Part shown: positions 59,021 to 64,000 of the stretch, piece by piece
Layout of the letters: every line of letters begins with the position of its first letter
How positions within the stretch are numbered: the first letter of the stretch is position 1
From: Chondrosia reniformis
Taxonomy: Eukaryota > Porifera > Demospongiae > Chondrillida > Chondrillidae
NCBI GenBank assembly: GCA_947172415.1
Contig: OX359197.1
Span: 4,775,673 to 4,839,672, forward strand
DNA: 64,000 bases
Reading direction: 5' to 3'
Notes under the pieces: model-generated
Seen by the model: only the letters and a program-made list of their open reading frames with translations
Told to the model about the DNA's origin: nothing
Database searches by the model: none
Position numbers and translations under genes: made by a program

Positions 59021-60430
59021 ATAATATATATACCTATATAAGTGGTTAATTTCTATTATAATAATTGAATTCTGTATGGCTTTGGTAATTGTATAAGGCT
59101 AATAATAAATGGTGTGCATGCAATATAAATTGAGATTCAGCTGCATGTATTAAATCCATATATTATGTGCATCATATACGTATATTCAAATTAAATTATA
59201 TATTTAATTATTAATTTAATTTATAGAAAGTAAACATGTAGTATAATATTATTTCACTATTTCACTCACTGCATGATTGTAAATGTTAATTTTATGTTGA
59301 TATATATATATACTGTATTTTATTTTCAATGTTTGGTTTTTCATCTCCCTTATTTATGTATAGTATTTAATTATTATATTAAAGTAAAAAAATAAAATAA
59401 AAAATGCAATAATTACTTTTACTTTACATATACTCCATGTTTACTCTCCACAAAGCTAGCTGGTCTAAATTTAGCACTATTTGCTTTACACTGAAAGTAA
59501 AATTGTTCTACTCTTATAATTATTATTAAGAGTAAAACAATTTTACTTTCAGTGTGGTATTCAAATTCCTAAGTTGAAAGCTACCATAACTTTTTGCTAT
59601 TATATAATGTATAAAGTTGAAAGCTATTGTACCATCTGTGCATAATTATACTATGGTATACCTAATTACAACCCACATATTATAAGGAAGAAAAAATTAT
59701 TGTTTACTTCTGCAAAAGTTGCAGAGCAGCGAATTTCAAACATGTTTTGGCATTAAGAAAAGCATTAATAAATTAGGGGAATGTACTTGCATCGTTGATT
59801 TATTAGGTGTTGATTGATTACAGGGCAGTTATCCTAGACAGGTTGGTGGTACACCTTTACCTTAGGGGATTTTAATGGTAAAATTCCAATGTTCGGTAGC
59901 CCTGTGTCAGTATACACTGTAAATTAGTCATGTGGACAAACTTCAGGGTTAATATGACTGTATTCCATTTACTGTGGAATGACCCATCAAAAGCTGAGGT
60001 GTTAAATCTAAATTTGTGTTATTTTCAGCTGTTTCATGTATATACATACGTACATATATACAAAGTGTACGACACAATTTTTTAAGCTATATATATAACA
60101 TGTTACAGCAAATAATGTTAAATTTATACCAGCTTTGTGATGGTCCAAGATTACAGCATTGCATATAGAGTACAAAAATCAGATTAGTCTAGATCTCAAT
60201 ACTGTCGCACAATTAACAAAATATAACAATTCTGAATACACTGTATTTAGCTTACACTTGATTATGGGTTTAATACAGCTGCAACTATATTCAGTGAAGA
60301 ATCTTTCTAAATACGTAGATTAAATAAAGCCACCATTTTGTAAAACCACACCCGCTGATGCAGCATTATATACTTATCTTACCGTAACATGAAGCCATAC
60401 AACGTAATCGACAAATGAAAACAATATATA
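59021..60430. other. AT-rich gene desert with repeat remnants
   Basis: Long TA tracts. A 29-bp stem hairpin lies at 59488-59555, and 59700-59830 is a decayed match to the right part of the 1.15-kb element (shared ACATGTTTTGGC, AGAAAAGCAT, GTTGATTTAT). No exon recognised. Confidence 0.5.
59488..59555. repeat. 68-bp hairpin, 29-bp arms with one mismatch
   Basis: ACACTGAAAGTAAAATTGTT starts the left arm (59488-59516), complemented at 59527-59555 around a 10-base AT loop. MITE-like. Confidence 0.8.
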
Positions 60431-61555
60431 AAGTTAAATAAAAACATTCAAAAATGAAGTTAAAAGTAGGGATGGCACTATAACAGTGATTGGCACATCT
60501 AGAAAAAGTAACGAAACAAGAAAGTGATCATATGGTAAGGCTAACATTGCAGAAGTGGCATACTGAAACTTAACTATACACATCACTTCTATGTTTGGGC
60601 GCATCATGGATATACTAGAAGTAGGGATCGATGCGCCCAAACATAGAAGTGATGTGTATAGTTAAGTTTCAGTATGCCACTTCTGCAATGTTAGCCTTAC
60701 CATATGATCACTTTCTTGTTTCGTTACTTTTTCTAGATGTGCCAATCACTGTTATAGTGCCATCCCTACTTTTAACTTCATTTTTGAATGTTTTTATTTA
60801 ACTTGTATTGCTCCTTTTTTCTTGTTAATATTTGTTTTGAAAGTTTTCTTGGCGAAAACTCGAAATAAAGTAGCAGAATAGACGATATAATAGAGAGCTC
60901 TAAATTAAAAAAAATGGCGTCCGAAAAGATCCCAAATTTGATAAGATGTTTTCTACCGTTCTTTAACATTCAGTTTAGGATATTAAAGGGTCCATAATCG
61001 TTAAGAATACGACTGTATATAGGCCCTGCAAAGCGACTAAGAATTTCGATCGCGGGTAACGGCAGTACCACAAATATTACTCATTCGGGTTACTTATTTT
61101 ATATACAGAGAATTTGAAACTTAATTAAAAAATGGCGTTCAAAGAGGCCCTAAATTTGGCACTTTCAAAAGTAACACGCTTCGGTTGGAGCGCGTTGAAA
61201 TCTAGGGTAGCCTATTCCCTAGTTCGGAAACATTCATGACGATTTAGTATTTGTATGTACCTGCGTAAGTTCGCATGTTAGCGCTAGCTCATTTGAAAAA
61301 AGAAGAAGAAGAAGAAAAAATGAGGAATTGCAGAATTTGGCCTATTTCGGTTTAACCACTTTGCGAAGGTTGTAGAGCATCGTAACATGTTTTGGCGTTT
61401 AGAAAAGCATGCAAAAACGACTGCAAACACACGAATGCAACCGAAAATCTGAACGTTGTTGATTTATGAGGTGTTAATTGATAATACATTGAATAGGGCG
61501 GCCATGTTTTTTTTCGGCCATCCCTACTTATAGAGTACTACCGTACTCTATGATA
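60431..61555. mobile_element. 1.15-kb non-coding element, copy 2
   Basis: Nearly identical along its length to 31248-32394, differing mainly in the GAA run (about 4 versus 11 units), two extra A at about 60910, and a few bases. Same head palindrome, same end hairpin (TAGAGTAC...GTACTCTA). It lies about 290 bases past the 3' end of the dioxygenase gene. The flanks differ, so the edges mark the mobile unit. Confidence 0.8.
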
Positions 61556-61847
61556 TACCTCCCTTTCATTTTTATATGATGATATCATGGTTGCTGTTTT
61601 ATTATCTACCAATTTCATGCATGCAAGGTGTCCCTATAGTTAATTTGGAATGTTGGTAATTATGACAAATAGTCCAATTAATTCCCAGTCCCTTTACAGA
61701 CAATTTTTATTCTGAAATTATAAGCAACTACATATAGCTGTAGTCACTTGATGTGCATAAAACTTTGATGATTTAAATTATTATCATAGTGATTAGCTTG
61801 TCCTTAGTTTTCCTGAAAGCAATATTAAAGTGATGACGGATACCTTG

Positions 61848-63248
61848 TCAGAATGTAATATTATTGTCTCCAACTCGTGTCAGGGGAATTCTTCTTCCTA
61901 ACTTGTTACAGAGGGAGTATACTTCACTCTTGAATTCGTCAACATTCACATAGCCCAGCCTCAGATGCCTAACACCCCCATTTAATTGGAACCCTTTTCT
62001 TCTGTGCACCATTCTGCGGTTGTTGAACACCAACAGACTCCCTTCTTTTAAAATGAATTCTTGCTTCTTGGGTGTAGTCATTAGTAGCTTTAGGAAATTG
62101 TGGCGAGCTCTGTAATAAGGTTCAATCAATTCCTTTGCTGTACACAGTGGTAATTCAGTGCCAGGATCCCATATTACAGCTGTTACCTCATTTCCTGCTC
62201 CCACTGTTATGAGTGGTCGTTCCCTTTGAAATTGCACCCTGGGTCGATTCAAAAAATGAAGGTTGTCAAATTGTACGCCAAGCCTGATTGGCACCTTGGT
62301 TAGGATATCAAAGTCCTCGGGATTCTTATTACGAAAGTCTTCAGCTAAGCTCATAATGTCAATGAGACTACTTTCACCACCGGTTACACAACTGCTTCTT
62401 TTGAAGCAGTGAATTAGCTGGAACCCTGGACTACTTTCATAGTATGGTACATCTTGGTGATATTCTAGTTCTAGTGTGGAGTAGGACTGATCGCCCGCTT
62501 CGGTAAGAGTATCTTTTGCCATTATGGATGAGACTCCATTACCATATAGATTGCCTCTAAGCTCAAAAATCAGATTACCCAAAGTCATGACAGCGTCATC
62601 CACTGACGGTACTTGTTTGACAACCGCGAAACCGTCCTCTACTGTTTTCAGCATCCAATCTAATCTGACTTCCTCACTGATGGTAATGGTCTCAAAAGAG
62701 AATTCTGAATGCCTTCCCAGTAGAGCCTTGGGTCTTGCTTCTCTGGCTAGTTTCTGGACCTTTTCTTCTCCGTAAGCGTTTTCTACCAGCCAGCTGAGAG
62801 GATACACGCCTTGATGATCTGACTCCTCCTCCCAGGAAACGATTAGATTTTTTCCACTTACTGCAACCTCTTTGAAGGTATAAGATTTCAATAGGTTTTC
62901 AGGTGGCATTAGAGGACGTCCAGAATTAGGATTTTTGCATTTGGGACACGCACAGTGATGCCTAAGCCAAACAGCGTGGTAACTGGATAGAAAGGGTGCA
63001 TGGTCTCCTGCTACCGATAATTCGATGATTTTCTTGTCTGACGAAATATCAACACTAGCTGGTTCTGTTTGTGAGATAGTGCTGTAAGTTCGATTTAGAG
63101 GTCGGCCGTTAATATTGAGTAGCGATTTAATTGGTCCCTTACGGCAACAGTCGATTACCAGTGGTTGCATATTCCATTGCCGATAAACAGCAACACGAGG
63201 GTAGGAATGAAACTTTTTAAGAATATTCGCCCCTTTTCTCATAAACAT
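61848..63248 (-). CDS. Gamma-butyrobetaine/trimethyllysine dioxygenase family protein (Fe(II)/2-oxoglutarate)
   Basis: Intronless, 466 aa from the ATG at 63248 (a second in-frame ATG is two codons on). The frame extends upstream to a GTG but has no earlier ATG. The N-terminus is basic and poor in acidic residues, like a mitochondrial presequence. The N-terminal domain has WLRHHCACPKC, the zinc site of the BBOX1/TMLHE family. Iron ligands: His-x-Asp in YHQDVPYY (His codon 62457-62459, Asp 62451-62453) and the distal His in RRMVHRRKGF (62004-62006), with the 2-oxoglutarate Arg in VRHLRLGYV. Relatives hydroxylate trimethyllysine or gamma-butyrobetaine in carnitine synthesis. Which of these it does, if either, cannot be told. 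It is longer than BBOX1 (387) and TMLHE (421). Lack of introns in an intron-rich neighbourhood hints at a retrocopy origin, but the frame is intact. Confidence 0.88.
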   Translation of the reverse strand: MFMRKGANILKKFHSYPRVAVYRQWNMQPLVIDCCRKGPIKSLLNINGRPLNRTYSTISQTEPASVDISSDKKIIELSVAGDHAPFLSSYHAVWLRHHCACPKCKNPNSGRPLMPPENLLKSYTFKEVAVSGKNLIVSWEEESDHQGVYPLSWLVENAYGEEKVQKLAREARPKALLGRHSEFSFETITISEEVRLDWMLKTVEDGFAVVKQVPSVDDAVMTLGNLIFELRGNLYGNGVSSIMAKDTLTEAGDQSYSTLELEYHQDVPYYESSPGFQLIHCFKRSSCVTGGESSLIDIMSLAEDFRNKNPEDFDILTKVPIRLGVQFDNLHFLNRPRVQFQRERPLITVGAGNEVTAVIWDPGTELPLCTAKELIEPYYRARHNFLKLLMTTPKKQEFILKEGSLLVFNNRRMVHRRKGFQLNGGVRHLRLGYVNVDEFKSEVYSLCNKLGRRIPLTRVGDNNITF

Positions 63249-63314
63249 TTCTAATATGTCGATGAACACTTTATACTGGCTAAACTTTGTCGCGATCGAA
63301 TATATATATATGGC

Positions 63315-63844
63315 GGCCGAAAAGGACGTCACTTCCGCTTCGCCAGTAGCGGAATCGCTTCAGTCTCGCGATGCCGGTACCTGTAGCGAACGTAAGACTC
63401 CTCGCGTCCCATGTTTAACTAATTAATTAGATTTAATTGAAGAGCTAGTTGGTGTAGTCTATGTACTTGATGTCCTGACCGTTCAAGCAAACGAAATAAC
63501 CGACGGCTTTGGAAGACCGCATTGCATACTAAAAGCCTACTAGAATTACAAAAGCGTATGAAGTGATTAGCTCATTAGCTGACTGAGCATACCTTTCTCT
63601 AAATATGGAAGGTGATGACCACTAATTGACCGCAACAGAAAATCGGCCGAGAATCCTCCAGACCCTTACTGAAGCGGTGATTGCGCAATTAAAGGGTCTG
63701 ATTTCATCAGACTAATGTTTAACTAATTTAGGCAGTATTTAGATTTAATTGAAGAGCTAGTTGGTGTTGTCCTAAAAAAATTATTAACATTTTGTGATTT
63801 GAAGCGGTTCCGCTACCGACGAAGCGGGAGTGTCCTTTTCGGCC
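63315..63844. repeat. Inverted repeat spanning the upstream region of the dioxygenase gene
   Basis: GGCCGAAAAGGAC ... GTAGCGGAATCGCTTC (63315-63360) is complemented, with mismatches, at 63801-63844. Inside, TTAATTGAAGAGCTAGTTGG occurs as a direct repeat (about 63433 and 63745). It looks like a duplicated and inverted promoter segment or the ends of a small element. Confidence 0.6.
63371..63391 (+). CDS. Possible first exon of a divergent gene (weak)
   Basis: An ATG at 63371 is followed by six codons and a GTAAGA donor at 63392. It is divergent to the dioxygenase gene, 122 bases from its start. No further exon is visible before the window ends, so this may be chance. Confidence 0.2.
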
Positions 63845-63947
63845 ACTACCCGCTTTCCAACCTAACCCCCTTTCGAAATTAGCCGCCCACTAAAGCTGGT
63901 CGACCCGTTACAGAACTTATATATAAGAAAACATTAAAAAACAAGTA

Positions 63948-64000
63948 GTTCGAGTTTAAAAAACTCGTGGGGCGCCAGGCGCCCCTAAGTAAACTCGAAC
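63948..64000. repeat. GC-rich nested hairpin at the window edge
   Basis: GTTCGAGTTTA (63948-63958) is exactly complemented at 63990-64000, and inside it GGGGCGCC (63969-63976) pairs with GGCGCCCC (63978-63985) around one A. It is strikingly GC-rich for this AT-rich window. It could be the end of an element continuing outside. Confidence 0.75.

Noticed and set aside
63249-63332. Upstream extension of the dioxygenase frame to 63332
   Set aside because: That start is GTG, unlikely in a eukaryote; the first ATG is at 63248.
1-64000. CRISPR arrays, bacterial operons or riboswitches
   Set aside because: Tandem repeats here are minisatellites without spacer structure, and the gene architecture is eukaryotic.

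Overview
The window is eukaryotic and looks metazoan. It is AT-rich, most genes are split by short GT-AG introns, and it is crowded with hairpin-type (foldback/MITE) repeats and minisatellites. The protein content (CARD-like domain plus RIG-I-type helicase, SRCR/Ig/FN3/sushi receptor, fibrinogen-related protein, CYP3-clan P450s, kinase-NHL fusion) fits a demosponge such as Amphimedon queenslandica. The species is an inference, not a sequence match.

Region 1 (1-21524) is a tandem head-to-tail array of four RIG-I-like receptor (RLR) units on the plus strand. RLR-A enters the window partway through and its helicase exon is cut off just after the Walker A motif. RLR-B has lost its first exon and carries at least four lesions. 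RLR-C and RLR-D each have an uninterrupted helicase plus zinc-binding regulatory domain exon. For C and D I could chain a CARD-like exon, six to nine small linker exons and the helicase exon with every splice phase agreeing. The units differ by exon duplication, a cassette exon, an exon fusion and patchy divergence that looks like gene conversion.

Region 2 (22.8-34.2 kb) holds two secreted recognition-type genes facing each other: a fibrinogen-related gene (+) and a 966-residue SRCR3-Ig2-FN3-CCP-Ig-FN3 protein (-) whose ten internal introns are all phase 1.

Region 3 (34.6-43.5 kb) has a DHRS4-type short-chain dehydrogenase (-, eight exons, 272 aa). Its 4-kb fifth intron contains a complete kinase/coiled-coil/NHL gene on the same strand. 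An intronless FBXL6-like F-box gene (+) starts about 95 bp from the DHRS4 start, giving a compact divergent promoter.

Region 4 (44.7-55.9 kb) has two tandem CYP3-clan P450 genes (-, 511 and 546 aa). Region 5 (56-61.8 kb) is gene-poor, with a dead LINE, foldback fragments, small hairpin elements and a second nearly identical copy of a 1.15-kb element that also sits in an intron of the SRCR gene. Region 6 (61.8-64 kb) has an intronless gamma-butyrobetaine-dioxygenase-family gene (-) with a rearranged, inverted-repeat upstream region, ending in a GC-rich hairpin at the window edge.

In functional terms the first half is an innate-recognition neighbourhood: cytosolic RNA sensors next to secreted SRCR and fibrinogen-type proteins. 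The second half is metabolic: carbonyl reductase, P450 and carnitine-type dioxygenase. Exon models come from splice signals, phase bookkeeping and comparison between copies. No transcript evidence was available.
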